From: JBOGDS01 sp050743075
Lineage (GTDB): Bacteria > Actinomycetota > Actinomycetes > Jiangellales > Jiangellaceae
NCBI GenBank assembly: GCA_050743075.1
Contig: JBOGDS010000055.1
Location: 1 to 24,102 of the forward strand
Direction: 5' to 3'
DNA: 24,102 nt
This document shows positions 6,162 through 18,017 of the stretch, piece by piece. Numbering within the stretch: the first letter of the stretch is position 1; each line of letters starts with the position of its first letter. The notes beneath the pieces are model-generated. The model searched no databases and was not told the origin of the DNA. It saw nothing but the letters and a program-made list of their open reading frames with translations. The position numbers and the translations under genes were made by a program.

Positions 6162-6225
6162 AGATCGTCGTGTAAGGACCGCCGGTATAGGGCGCGTGCC
6201 TGTCGCCTCCACAGCGATCTTCACA
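6157..6225. repeat. Inverted repeat flanking a 47-base spacer
   Basis: TGTGAAGATCG (6157-6167) and CGATCTTCACA (6215-6225) are perfect 11-base complements. The left arm contains the stop of the dehydrogenase remnant. Each arm carries a Crp-like half site (TGTGA, TCACA), but they are 59 bases apart rather than 6, so it is not a standard Crp operator. Confidence 0.55.
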
Positions 6226-6319
6226 ACCTTTCGCGACCGGGCGGGTTGATGCGGCCGGACCCGCGGTGATGAGGTAGGCGGCAGCGGGCAGTACCGACCC
6301 GAGCAGAACTGGAGCCGAC

Positions 6320-8287
<1,968 letters not shown>

Positions 8288-8355
8288 CGCCCGGGCGTTC
8301 GTGCTCACCGTGAACATGGTCGACATGCAGCTGGCAGCGTCGGGAGACTGTCGGC

Positions 8356-9258
8356 ATGGACGATCTCGTGCTCGGAGTCAACCTGGGCGTCACCGCCAGC
8401 GGCGACCAGCTGCTCACTGCCGCCCGGACAGCCGAGGCGGCCGGGCTCGACGTCGTCACCGTCGCCGACCATCTCGGATCCCAGGCGCCGTTCAGCGTGC
8501 TGGCGGCCGCAGCCGCGGTCACCGAGCGGGTTCGGCTGCGCACGTACGTCCTCAACGTCTTCTTCTGGAACCCGGCGCTGCTGGCTCGCGAGGCAGCCAA
8601 CGTCGACGTGATCTCCGGCGGGCGGTTGGAGGTCGGCCTCGGCGCGGGGCACCTGCGGGCCGAGCACGAGAACGCGGGGATTCCGTTCCCGCCTCACGCG
8701 GAACGTGTGGTCGCGCTGGAACGCACCATGCTCGAGCTGCGCCGCCGGCTGACCGATCCGGAACATACGCCGGCACCGATCCAGCGTGAGATCCCACTGC
8801 TGGTGGGGGCGTGGGGCGAACGTTCGTTGCGCGTCGCCGCCGAACATGCCGACATCGTCGCCCTTTCCGGACTCGCCCAGGTGCCCGGGCGGCCGGCAGG
8901 TACCTTCACGATGGCCTCAGCCGCACAGACCGCGGAGCGCGTCGACCTGCTTCGCGTGCTGCTGACCCAGCACCGTGGCGTGGAGCAGGAAGCGCCCGGC
9001 CTGGATGCAATCCTGCAGTTCGTCGAGGTCGGGCGCGACCCGGCCGAGGCTGCGGGCGAACGGGCGGCGCAGATCTCTGACGGCGCCACGACCGAGCTAC
9101 TGCTCGACACGCCGTTCGCGTTGTTCGCCCGCACGGCCGACGACGCCGTCGACGAGCTGAAGCGCCGTCGCGACGAGTACGGCATCACGCAATGGATGAC
9201 ACACGCGCGCAGCGCCACCGCGATGATGGCCGTCGCCCGCGCACTCCATGGTCACTAA
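8356..9258 (+). CDS. LLM-class (luciferase-like) probable F420-dependent oxidoreductase
   Basis: 300 residues, a TIM-barrel luciferase-like monooxygenase fold. Evidence: LVLGVNLGVTASGDQLLTAA at the start, TAEAAGLDVVTVADHLG (strand 1 and helix), ERVRLRTYVLNVFFWNPALL, then DVISGGRLEVGLGAGHLRAE, the glycine-rich region of this class, and a C-terminal half ending in DDAVDELKRRRDEYGITQWM. It resembles the actinobacterial F420-dependent subgroup typified by MSMEG_2516 (TIGR03621). The substrate is unknown. Start ATG has GGGAG 9 bases upstream. It may be co-transcribed with acs, though the gap has its own near-palindrome; no functional link with acetate use is evident. FMN rather than F420 use cannot be excluded. 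Confidence 0.85.
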   Translation: MDDLVLGVNLGVTASGDQLLTAARTAEAAGLDVVTVADHLGSQAPFSVLAAAAAVTERVRLRTYVLNVFFWNPALLAREAANVDVISGGRLEVGLGAGHLRAEHENAGIPFPPHAERVVALERTMLELRRRLTDPEHTPAPIQREIPLLVGAWGERSLRVAAEHADIVALSGLAQVPGRPAGTFTMASAAQTAERVDLLRVLLTQHRGVEQEAPGLDAILQFVEVGRDPAEAAGERAAQISDGATTELLLDTPFALFARTADDAVDELKRRRDEYGITQWMTHARSATAMMAVARALHGH

Positions 9259-9282
9259 CCGTCGCGAAGCTCGGCGCTCCCT

Positions 9283-9336
9283 CATGATCATGTCGACTAC
9301 GTCCACCCTTTGCTGCACATAGTCGACATGATCATG
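9283..9336. terminator. 17-bp-stem hairpin between convergent genes
   Basis: CATGATCATGTCGACTA (9283-9299) and TAGTCGACATGATCATG (9320-9336) are exact complements around a 20-base loop. It sits 24 bases after the oxidoreductase stop and about 160 bases past the glpD stop, so it can end both transcripts. No U-run follows. The rest of the 9259-9493 gap shows only short hairpins such as GGGTCGTCGACCC (9385-9397). Confidence 0.65.
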
Positions 9337-9493
9337 GGACTGGAGTTCTCTCTCTCCACGCAGACGCCGGAACGCGCTGCTTCTGGGTCGTCGACCCCGG
9401 CGCCGCCGAACCTGCGTGCCTGGCAACGTCACGACGGACGATCCCTATCCGGTCACCGTTGTTCCAGCCGAGCTCGTGGGCGAGCGGGTGGGC

Positions 9494-11208
9494 TCAGTCG
9501 AGGGCGCGGCCGACCGAGACGGCGCGGGTGTCGGGCGCGACCAGTCTGGCAGCGTCGGCGGCATGGTCGTCGGGCTGCTCTTGCGACTGCCGCTCGGCTT
9601 CGACTCGGGCCCGGTACACGTCGACCTCCGCCGCCTGCCGTGACGCAGACCATCCGAGCACGCCGGCGACGCCCGCAGCGGCGTCGGCCGCGGACAGCAC
9701 GCCCCGGTGCGGCACCTCGATCGACACCCGGGTGCGCCGCGTCAGCAGGTCGTCCAGGTGCAACGCGCCCTCGTGGGTCGCGCCGTACCGAACCTCCGCA
9801 CGCAGGTACTCGTCGGCCTCGGCCAGCGGCTCGAGCAGGCTCGGGTCGTCGCCGGCCGGATCGAGGACCTCCGAGATCAGCGAGCCGTACCGCGGCAGCA
9901 GCGCCCGGATCCGCCAGGTCGGCAGCTCGTACGCGCTGGCAAGGTCATCTACCTGGTTCACCAGTGCGGCATAGCCCTCGGCGCCGAGCAGCGGCACCCG
10001 GTCGGTCACCGACGGTGGGACCGCCCGGTCCAGGTCCACCGCCGCGATGTCCACAGCGTCGATCGCCATCACCCGGTACGTCGTGTACTTGCCGCCGGCC
10101 ACCATGACCAGGCCGGGCATCGGGCGGCCGACGGCGTGCTCGCGGGACAGCCGCGAGGTCTCGTCCGACTCGCCCGCGAGCAGAGGCCGTAATCCCGCGT
10201 AGACGCCGGAGATGTCGGCCCGGGTCAGCGGCCGGGCCAGGATCCGGTTCACGTTGCGGAGGATGTAGTCGATGTCCGCGCTGCTGGCGGCCGGGTGAGC
10301 CAGGTCGAGGGCCCAGTCGGTGTCCGTCGTCCCGACGATCCAGTGGTTTCCCCACGGGATCACGAACAACACCGACGCCTCGGTGCGCAGGATCAGGCCG
10401 ACCTCGGACGCGATCCGATCCCGGGGAACCACCAGGTGGACGCCCTTGGAGGCGCGGACGTCGAACCGCCCACGCACCCCCGCCAGCGCCTCCACCTCGT
10501 CGGTCCAGACGCCGGCGCCGGCCACGACCACACCCGCGCGCACCAGCGCGGTCGAGCCGGTCCCGACGTCGCGAACCTCTGCACCCACGACCCGGCCGGC
10601 GTCACGCACCAGCCGGACCGCCTCCGTCGACGTGCGTACGACGGCGCCGTAGTGCGCCGCCGTGCGGACCACGGAGAGGGTGTGCCGTGCGTCATCGGTC
10701 TGCGCGTCGAAGTACTGCACCGCACCGACGAGCGCGTCCCGGCGCATCGCAGGGCACAGCCCGAGAGCGGCGCGGCGGGACAGGTGCCGGTGCCGCGGCA
10801 ACGAGCGCGTGCCGCCGAGCGTGTCGTACAGCGCCAGGCCGGCACCGACGTACGGACGTTCCCAGGCCCGGTGGGTCAACGGGTAGAGAAACGGGACCGG
10901 ACGCACCAGGTGCGGCGCCAGCCGGGTGAGCATGAGCTCGCGCTCGCGCAATGCCTCGCGGACCAGCGTGACGTCGAACTGCTCGAGGTACCGCAGGCCG
11001 CCGTGGATCAGCTTGCTCGACCGCGACGACGTGCCGCTGGCGATGTCGCGCGCCTCGACCAGCGCGGTCTTCAGGCCGCGGGTGGCCGCGTCGAGCGCGA
11101 CGCCCGATCCGGTGATCCCGCCGCCGATCACCAGCACGTCGAAGCGGTACGCGCTGAGCCGCCGCCAGGCCTCGTGCCGTGCGGCCGGGTCGAGCCTGGC
11201 CGGCCGCC

Positions 11209-11212
<4 letters not shown>
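9494..11212 (-). CDS. glpD: Glycerol-3-phosphate dehydrogenase (FAD, aerobic)
   Basis: 572 residues, standard for GlpD. Oxidises sn-glycerol-3-phosphate to dihydroxyacetone phosphate at the membrane and passes electrons to the quinone pool. Visible: FAD-binding FDVLVIGGGITGSGVALDAA (about 24-43), VEARDIASGTSSRSSKLIHG then GLRYLE (GlpD signature), SKGVHLVVPRDRI, IPWGNHWIVGTTDTDW, and AVGRPMPGLVMVAGGKYTTY near the end of the FAD domain, followed by the helical C-terminal DAO domain. The ATG overlaps the TGA of glpK (ATGA); the longer upstream frame lies inside glpK. It is the last gene of a minus-strand run. Confidence 0.96.
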
Positions 11213-12720
<1,508 letters not shown>

Positions 12721-12728
12721 TGGCACAG

Positions 12729-12733
12729 TCCTC
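12729..12733 (-). promoter_or_regulatory. Ribosome binding site deciding the glpK start
   Basis: GAGGA on the minus strand, 8 bases before the ATG at 12720. It favours this start over the upstream TTG. Confidence 0.65.
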
Positions 12734-12775
12734 GATGCTGATGACAACCCCGCCGCGGATCAGCCTACGAGGCCG

Positions 12776-13597
12776 TCAGGTCGGCTTGGCGCCGCTGGCG
12801 AGCTTGACCGAGAACGGGATCTCGATCACGTCCCCCCGCCGGGCCGACTCGATGAGGCGGTCGAACGCGGCCCGGATCCGGCGCTCGACCGCCGTCGGCT
12901 GCCGGTTGACGAGCGCCGCCGTGCGAACGGTGCCGCCGACGACGCCGTCCCAGATCTCGCTGCTCGACGCGGCCGGTTGGGTGAACTCGACCGTGCGGAT
13001 GGTGACGTCACCGAAGCCGCCGTGCTCGAGGAGGCCGGCCAGCTGATCGTCGGCGGCGAACCGGAAGAACGCAGGCCCGGCCGGAAGGTCCGCGGGGGGC
13101 TCCGCGCCGGCGTCGTCGATAGCCTCGAGTATCCATGCGAAGAGCCGGGCTCGCTCCGGCTGGTCCCAGACCGTGACCGCGACCCGGCCGCCGGGGCTGA
13201 GCACGCGGGCGAACTCGGTCGCCGCCTGCTCCGAGTCGCCGAGGTGCAGCACCGCGAAGTTGGCGACGACGGCGTCGAAGCTCGCGGCGGCGAACGGGAG
13301 CCGTTGCGCATCGGCGCGGCGGAACGCCACGGCGGGATGGCGCGCGCTGGCCAGGTCCACCATCGCCGCGGCCACGTCCACGCCGGTGGCCACGGCGCCC
13401 CTGGACGCAGCACGTGCGGTCAAGTGCCCGGGACCACAGGCGACGTCGAGCAGCCTGGTGCCGCGACCGACCTGCGCAGCGTCGAGGACCGGCTCGATCA
13501 GCCGAGCCGTGATCGGACCGAGGAACCGTTCATAGCCGCTCGCGGCCTCCTCCCAACCAGCCGCCTCGAACGCGTCGAACGCTGCGGCGTCGCTCAT
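12776..13597 (-). CDS. Class I SAM-dependent methyltransferase
   Basis: 273 residues. SAM-binding Rossmann-fold enzyme of the UbiE/methyltransferase-11 type. Motif I is RLLDVACGPGHLTA (about 48-61), followed by GVDVAAAMVDLA (acidic residue for the ribose), RADAQRLPFAAASFDAVVAN, and RVLSPGGRVAVTVWDQPERA (post-III). The C-terminal third resembles the variable substrate cap of small-molecule methyltransferases; the substrate is unknown. The ATG overlaps the TGA of the alpha/beta hydrolase gene (ATGA), so the two are probably made together and may modify the same metabolite. Followed by glpK after 55 bases. Confidence 0.88.
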   Translation of the reverse strand: MSDAAAFDAFEAAGWEEAASGYERFLGPITARLIEPVLDAAQVGRGTRLLDVACGPGHLTARAASRGAVATGVDVAAAMVDLASARHPAVAFRRADAQRLPFAAASFDAVVANFAVLHLGDSEQAATEFARVLSPGGRVAVTVWDQPERARLFAWILEAIDDAGAEPPADLPAGPAFFRFAADDQLAGLLEHGGFGDVTIRTVEFTQPAASSSEIWDGVVGGTVRTAALVNRQPTAVERRIRAAFDRLIESARRGDVIEIPFSVKLASGAKPT

Positions 13598-14424
13598 CGC
13601 CCCGAACCCTCGAGCCGATCGTGGAAGGCCAGCAGCGCCGAAACGAGGTCGGCGGGATGGGTCCAATGGGTCACATGGCCGGCGCCGTCGAGAACGCGGA
13701 CCTCCGCATGGGGTGCCAGGGCGGCCAGCCCGTCGATGACGGCTCGGAATGCTGCCGGGCTCTCGGTCCCGCGGGTCAACAGCATCGGCACCGCGCTCGC
13801 TGCCAGTGCCGTCACGTCGAGGGAGAGGCCGGCCGGATCGCGACATTCGTCGAGGAAGGTCGGCGCATTGCGGACGAAGATCTCCTGCTCAGCATCCGGC
13901 AGCCGGTCCCACCTGCCCGGCCCGAACGCGACGCCGTCGACGAACTGTCGCGCAGCGCCTTCGGCATCGCCTGCCTCCAGGAGGTCGACTACCACGGCCA
14001 GCCCGCGGTCCGTCCGCGCCAGCTCCGCTGCCGCTTCGGCGTCGAGATCGTCGAGGCTGTCGAACAGCGGCGGTTCGTGGACGGCAGCGCTGGCTACCAG
14101 GTCCGGCCGGGCCGCGACGAGGGTGAGCGTCACCGATCCACCGTACGAGTTGCCCACGACGTGCGCCGGCGTCTCCCCCAGGTGCTCGATGAGAGCCGCC
14201 AGATCGTCCGCGTCCTGGCGCAGGCTTCCCTGCCCCGTGCCGCCATTGCTGCGGCTGTGCCCGCGCCGGTCCCAGGTCACCACCTCGAACCGGTCGGCCA
14301 GTGGCCCGACGACCGCACGCCACGAGGTCGCGTCACCCCACGAACCGTGGACCAGCACCAGGCGCTCACCCGAACCGGTGGTCTCGAAGAACAACTCGAC
14401 GTCGTTCACGACTGCGCTCGCCAT
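13594..14424 (-). CDS. Alpha/beta hydrolase
   Basis: 276 residues. Oxyanion region LVLVHGSWGDATSW (about 22-35), nucleophile elbow GNSYGG with S93, and catalytic His in LDGAGHVTHW (H250). The acid is probably in LLTRGTESP or nearby. Substrate unknown. Start ATG begins MASAVVNDVELFFETTGSGE, the usual N-terminal strands, and the frame above it has no conserved content; no good Shine-Dalgarno sequence is visible. It lies 74 bases after the HD-GYP/LuxR gene on the same strand and overlaps the methyltransferase start. The regulator-hydrolase-methyltransferase order suggests that the regulator controls these two. Confidence 0.9.
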   Translation of the reverse strand: MASAVVNDVELFFETTGSGERLVLVHGSWGDATSWRAVVGPLADRFEVVTWDRRGHSRSNGGTGQGSLRQDADDLAALIEHLGETPAHVVGNSYGGSVTLTLVAARPDLVASAAVHEPPLFDSLDDLDAEAAAELARTDRGLAVVVDLLEAGDAEGAARQFVDGVAFGPGRWDRLPDAEQEIFVRNAPTFLDECRDPAGLSLDVTALAASAVPMLLTRGTESPAAFRAVIDGLAALAPHAEVRVLDGAGHVTHWTHPADLVSALLAFHDRLEGSGR

Positions 14425-14498
14425 CGGTCCAGCTTGGAGGCGATCCGCTCCTCCGTGCATCGGGCATCCACCCGATCCTGGGCTGCGGGGGCGGCACC

Positions 14499-16094
14499 TC
14501 AGCCCAGTAGTCGATGGCTCATCGCGAAGACGGTTGCCGCCGCCCGCGACGACACGTCCGCCTTGGCGTAGATGTGCTCGATGTGGGCACCCACCGTCTT
14601 GGGCGAGATCCACAACACGTCGGCGACCTGGCGGTTGGTGTGGCCCTGGGCGACCAGACGCAACACCTCGACCTCGCGGTCGGTGAGCCCGCCCGGCCAC
14701 CGCGTCGGGGGCCGAGCGCCGGGTTGGCCGGCCGCCGACAGGACCGCCTCGACGTCGGGGCGGGCCAGTGCGCCGTCGTCGGCCTGTCGCCTCAGCTCAC
14801 TGGCCGCTTCATCGCGGTCGAGAGCCGCCCGATGTGCGTTCGCTGACGTCAGCAGGTCGAACTCCACGGTGCACGCCAGCACGCCAGCTTCCGAGCCGAG
14901 CGAGGAAGCCATCGGGCCATGGGGGTAGCCGGTGCCGTCGAGACGCTCGTGGTGGGCGCCGGCCAGCGCAGCCACCGAGTCCAGCCCTCGGCAGCGGAGC
15001 AGGATCCGCTGCGTCCACATCGGGTGCAGGCGTAGCTGCTCCCACTCACTGCTGGTCGGGCGGCTGGCCGCCAGGGCTCTGGCCGGCACGGAGACCATGC
15101 CGAGATCGTGGACCAGCCCGGCTCGTTGCAGTATCTGCACCCGATCAGCATCGAACCCACGAGCGGCACCGGCCGCGGCGGCCAGGCGCGCCACCCGTCC
15201 GGCGTGTCCAGCGAGCCCGGGAGTCTTGAGATCGGCGAAGTCGCCGAGCGCACCCAGCACGTCCCCGACCCCTGAGTCGTCGACTTCGCATACCGGCGGC
15301 GGTTCGCGAGCAAGCGCCACGTCCCAGACGTCCGCGTCGCATCGGCGCAGTTCGTCGACACCGATGGCAAGTGCGGCGTCGACGACCTGCGGTGAGTACG
15401 CACGCCCGCGGCGGGCCCGCAGCATCTCCACCGTCGCCGTGGTGCCTGCGTCGCGCGCCCACAGCTCGAGATCACGCGCCACGGTCGCAACCGGGACCGC
15501 TACCGGGATCTGCTCGCCGGCGACTCCGTGCGGGACGCCACGACCGTCCCACCGCGCGTAGGCGAATCCGAGAGCTTCGGCGACGCCAGCGGGCAACCCC
15601 ATCCGGGCGGCGAGTCGGACAGCCACCTCGCAATGGGCGCCGAGTAGGCGCGCCTTCGCTTTCGGGTCAACGAGCGCCCTCGCCAAGGCCCGCAGGCGCT
15701 TCGGCAACGGCTCGCCCCTGGCGACCAACCCGACCAGACGAGTGAGCTCCGCCTGGGCAGACCCCATCGTCACCGGTGCCATACCGGCCAGGAAGGCGAC
15801 CTCGTCCCCACCGGCCGTTCTCGCGACCTCGTCACTGCCTGCGGTGCACCCGAGAAATCGCAACAGCGACACGTAGAACACGGCTCGACAGGCGGTCTCG
15901 TCCAACCCGAGCTGGTCGGCCAGGCGCATCGCGACCAGGCACGTTCTCAACGCGTGTTCCTGCGGCTGGCCGGTCCCGAGATCGGTGAACAGCGACGTCG
16001 CTGCGCACAACTCGGCCAGCCGGATCCGTGCCACGACCAGCCATTGTCGCTCGCGGCGGGTGGGTTGGGTGCGTCGGCGGCCGAGCGCAGACAT
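14499..16094 (-). CDS. Tandem HD-GYP domain protein with C-terminal LuxR DNA-binding domain
   Basis: 531 residues. The second HD-GYP copy (about 290-430) is complete: GHAGRVARLAAAAG, HD in LVHDLGMVSVPARAL (about 329-330), LRLHPMWTQRIL, HHERLDGTGYPHG (about 381-393). The usual Lys after HDLG is Met. The first copy (about 45-250) is decayed: YVSLLRFLGC replaces the HDxGK segment and FAYARWDGRGVPHG replaces HHExxDGxGYP. The C-terminus GLTDREVEVLRLVAQGHTNR then QVADVLWISPKTVGAHIEHI is a LuxR/FixJ helix-turn-helix (about 469-525). HD-GYP domains bind or cleave cyclic di-nucleotides or other phosphodiesters; here the domain may act as a sensor for the DNA-binding part. ATG is taken; a GTG lies one codon earlier. 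It diverges from the CBS-domain gene, with 81 bases between them. Confidence 0.88.
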   Translation of the reverse strand: MSALGRRRTQPTRRERQWLVVARIRLAELCAATSLFTDLGTGQPQEHALRTCLVAMRLADQLGLDETACRAVFYVSLLRFLGCTAGSDEVARTAGGDEVAFLAGMAPVTMGSAQAELTRLVGLVARGEPLPKRLRALARALVDPKAKARLLGAHCEVAVRLAARMGLPAGVAEALGFAYARWDGRGVPHGVAGEQIPVAVPVATVARDLELWARDAGTTATVEMLRARRGRAYSPQVVDAALAIGVDELRRCDADVWDVALAREPPPVCEVDDSGVGDVLGALGDFADLKTPGLAGHAGRVARLAAAAGAARGFDADRVQILQRAGLVHDLGMVSVPARALAASRPTSSEWEQLRLHPMWTQRILLRCRGLDSVAALAGAHHERLDGTGYPHGPMASSLGSEAGVLACTVEFDLLTSANAHRAALDRDEAASELRRQADDGALARPDVEAVLSAAGQPGARPPTRWPGGLTDREVEVLRLVAQGHTNRQVADVLWISPKTVGAHIEHIYAKADVSSRAAATVFAMSHRLLG

Positions 16095-16161
16095 CACGAC
16101 CGGACTGCAACGGCGGATCGGCGAAGGGGCTCGTGCGTCATCAACCCTCGCGGCGACTCTC

Positions 16162-16167
16162 TAGGCT
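16162..16167 (+). promoter_or_regulatory. -10 box of a leaderless promoter for the CBS-domain gene
   Basis: TAGGCT ends 8 bases before the ATG at 16176 and is followed by GGG, the same TAGGCTGGG as upstream of nth. There is no clear -35 or Shine-Dalgarno sequence. Confidence 0.5.
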
Positions 16168-16175
16168 GGGTGCCC

Positions 16176-16637
16176 ATGCGCGCCCGTGATCTTGCTGAGC
16201 CCTTCCCGGTCGTCCATCTCGACACGCCCGCGCTCGAGGCGGCGCGCCTGCTCGTCGACCGGGCCCTGCCCGGCCTGGTGGTCGTCGACCGCGACGGGCT
16301 GCCGCTGGTGATCCTGCCCAGCTCGCAGGTGCTGCGCTTCGCGCTCCCCGAGTACGTCGAGGACGACCGCACCCTCGCGGCCGTCTACAGCGAGCAGGAC
16401 GCCGACGCGCTGTGCGAGCCGCTGCGCGGGCGGACCGTGGAGGAGCTGATGCCGTCGGCGCAGTTCCTGCCACGCAAGAAGTCAGACCGGCCGATCGTCA
16501 AACCCGACGCCAACCTGATGGAGGTCGCCGCCGTGATGGCCGAGCAGCACTCTCCCGTCGTCGCGGTCGTCGACGACGGCGAGATCCTCGGCGCGATCAC
16601 CGTCCACCGCCTCCTCGGCGCCACCCTGCCCACATGA
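16176..16637 (+). CDS. CBS-domain pair protein
   Basis: 153 residues made of two CBS motifs and nothing else. CBS1: MRARDLAEPFPVVHLDTPAL, LEAARLLVDRALPGLVVVDR, GLPLVILPSSQVLRFALPEY. CBS2: VEELMPSAQFLPRKK, PIVKPDANLMEVAAVMAEQH, SPVVAVVDDGEILGAITVHR. Such pairs bind adenosine nucleotides or ions and gate enzymes, channels or transporters. Its stop overlaps the start of the permease gene (ATGA), a strong hint that it regulates that transporter. ATG is chosen because it starts CBS1 and has a -10 box at leaderless distance; the longer upstream frame runs into the divergent regulator gene. Confidence 0.85.
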   Translation: MRARDLAEPFPVVHLDTPALEAARLLVDRALPGLVVVDRDGLPLVILPSSQVLRFALPEYVEDDRTLAAVYSEQDADALCEPLRGRTVEELMPSAQFLPRKKSDRPIVKPDANLMEVAAVMAEQHSPVVAVVDDGEILGAITVHRLLGATLPT

Positions 16638-17995
16638 GCCTGGCCGCCATCGCCCTCATCGCGGGCGAGACGACCGCCAGCAGCGAACAGTCCACCAGCA
16701 CGGCCGTGACAGTCCTGGCTGTCGCGGTCTTCGTGGGTGCCTACGTCTTCATCGCCACGGAGTGGGTGCACCGGGTCGTCGCCGCCCTGGTCGGCGCGGC
16801 GCTGATGGTGGTGATCGGCGCCACCGACGCCGACGCGGCGTTCTTCAGCCACGACACCGGCATCGACTGGAATGTCATCTTCCTGCTGTTCGGGATGATG
16901 GTCATCGTCGGGATCGTCAAGCAGACCGGCCTGTTCGAGTACCTGGCCATCTGGGCGGCCAAGCGGGCCCGGGGGCAGCCGTTCGCGGTGCTGGCCATGT
17001 TGTGCACGATCACCGCCGTCGCCTCGGCCTTGCTCGACAACGTCACGACGGTCCTGCTGGTGGCGCCGGTGACGCTGCTCGTCTGCGACCGGATCGGCGT
17101 GCGCCCCGAGGGGTACCTGATCGCCCAGGTCATGGCCAGCAACATCGGCGGCACGGCGACGCTGATCGGCGACCCGCCGAACATCATCATCGCCAGCCGG
17201 GCGGACCTGTCGTTCAACGACTTCCTGGTCAACCTGGCGCCGTTCGTCGTCGTCGCATTCGTCGCCTTCCTGCTGCTCGCCCGGTGGCTCTTCCGCCGGT
17301 CGTTCACCTACGACCCGGACCGCGCGGCCACGATCATGCAGGTGGACGAGCGGCGGGCCATTCGAGACCCCGCCCTGCTGCGGCGGAGCCTGGCGGTGCT
17401 CGGCCTGGTGCTGCTCGGGTTCGTGCTGCACTCTGCGCTGCACCTCGAGCCGAGCGTGGTCGCGCTGCTCGGCGCCGGGTTGCTGGTCCTGGTCTCCCTC
17501 ACGTCCAGCGCGGAGTTCCTGGAGGAGGTGGAGTGGTCCACGCTGGTCTTCTTCATGGGGCTGTTCGTCATGGTGGGTGCGCTGGTGAACGTCGGGGTCA
17601 TCGGCTCCCTCGGCGAGGCGGCGATCGAGGCGGTGGGCGACAACTACCTGCTCGCGGCCACCGGCCTGCTGTTCGGCTCGGCCGTGCTGTCCGGCATCGT
17701 CGACAACATCCCGTACGTCGCCAGCATCTCTCCCCTGGTGAGTGACCTGGTCGAGGCCGGCGCCGGCGTGCCGGGCGCGGACGCGCTGTGGTGGGCACTC
17801 GCCCTGGGCGCCGACCTCGGCGGCAACGCGACGGCGATCGGGGCCAGCGCCAACGTGGTGGTGCTGGGCATCGCGGCCCGCAACGGCTACCCGATCTCGT
17901 TCTGGCAGTTCACCCGGTACGGGCTCGTCGTCACCGCCGTCACAGTCGCGCTGGCCTGGCCGTATCTCTACCTTCGGTACTACGCGTTCGGATGA
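16634..17995 (+). CDS. ArsB/NhaD-superfamily permease (SLC13-like ion transporter)
   Basis: 453 residues, about 11 membrane segments. The two inverted halves each carry the superfamily's re-entrant signature: SNIGGTATLIGDPPNIIIAS (about 169-188) and ADLGGNATAIGASANVVVLG near the C-terminus. Other conserved parts are FLLFGMMVIVGIVKQTGLFE, LDNVTTVLLVAPVT and SGIVDNIPYVASISPLV. The superfamily includes Na+/H+ antiporters (NhaD), arsenite pumps (ArsB) and anion transporters. The substrate cannot be read from sequence, but the neighbouring nhaA gene makes Na+ or H+ exchange attractive. The ATG overlaps the CBS gene stop. No ars regulator is nearby, which argues against arsenite. nhaA follows after 22 bases. 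Confidence 0.88.
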   Translation: MSLAAIALIAGETTASSEQSTSTAVTVLAVAVFVGAYVFIATEWVHRVVAALVGAALMVVIGATDADAAFFSHDTGIDWNVIFLLFGMMVIVGIVKQTGLFEYLAIWAAKRARGQPFAVLAMLCTITAVASALLDNVTTVLLVAPVTLLVCDRIGVRPEGYLIAQVMASNIGGTATLIGDPPNIIIASRADLSFNDFLVNLAPFVVVAFVAFLLLARWLFRRSFTYDPDRAATIMQVDERRAIRDPALLRRSLAVLGLVLLGFVLHSALHLEPSVVALLGAGLLVLVSLTSSAEFLEEVEWSTLVFFMGLFVMVGALVNVGVIGSLGEAAIEAVGDNYLLAATGLLFGSAVLSGIVDNIPYVASISPLVSDLVEAGAGVPGADALWWALALGADLGGNATAIGASANVVVLGIAARNGYPISFWQFTRYGLVVTAVTVALAWPYLYLRYYAFG

Positions 17996-18017
17996 GTGTG
18001 GAGGCGGGTTCGTCACG

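Larger units (their letters stand above)
5771..6319. other. Gene-poor stretch before acs
   Basis: About 550 bases without an intact gene. It holds the leaderless promoter of the Fic-like gene, a 14-bp-stem hairpin, the C-terminal remnant of a 3-hydroxyacyl-CoA dehydrogenase, and a wide 11-bp inverted repeat. GGAG at 6311-6314 serves as the acs ribosome binding site. I see no convincing -35/-10 pair for acs. Confidence 0.7.

Noticed and set aside
5846..6225. The remnant with its two inverted repeats as a complete mobile element
   Set aside because: The two repeats are unrelated to each other in sequence, no target-site duplication is visible and there is no transposase.
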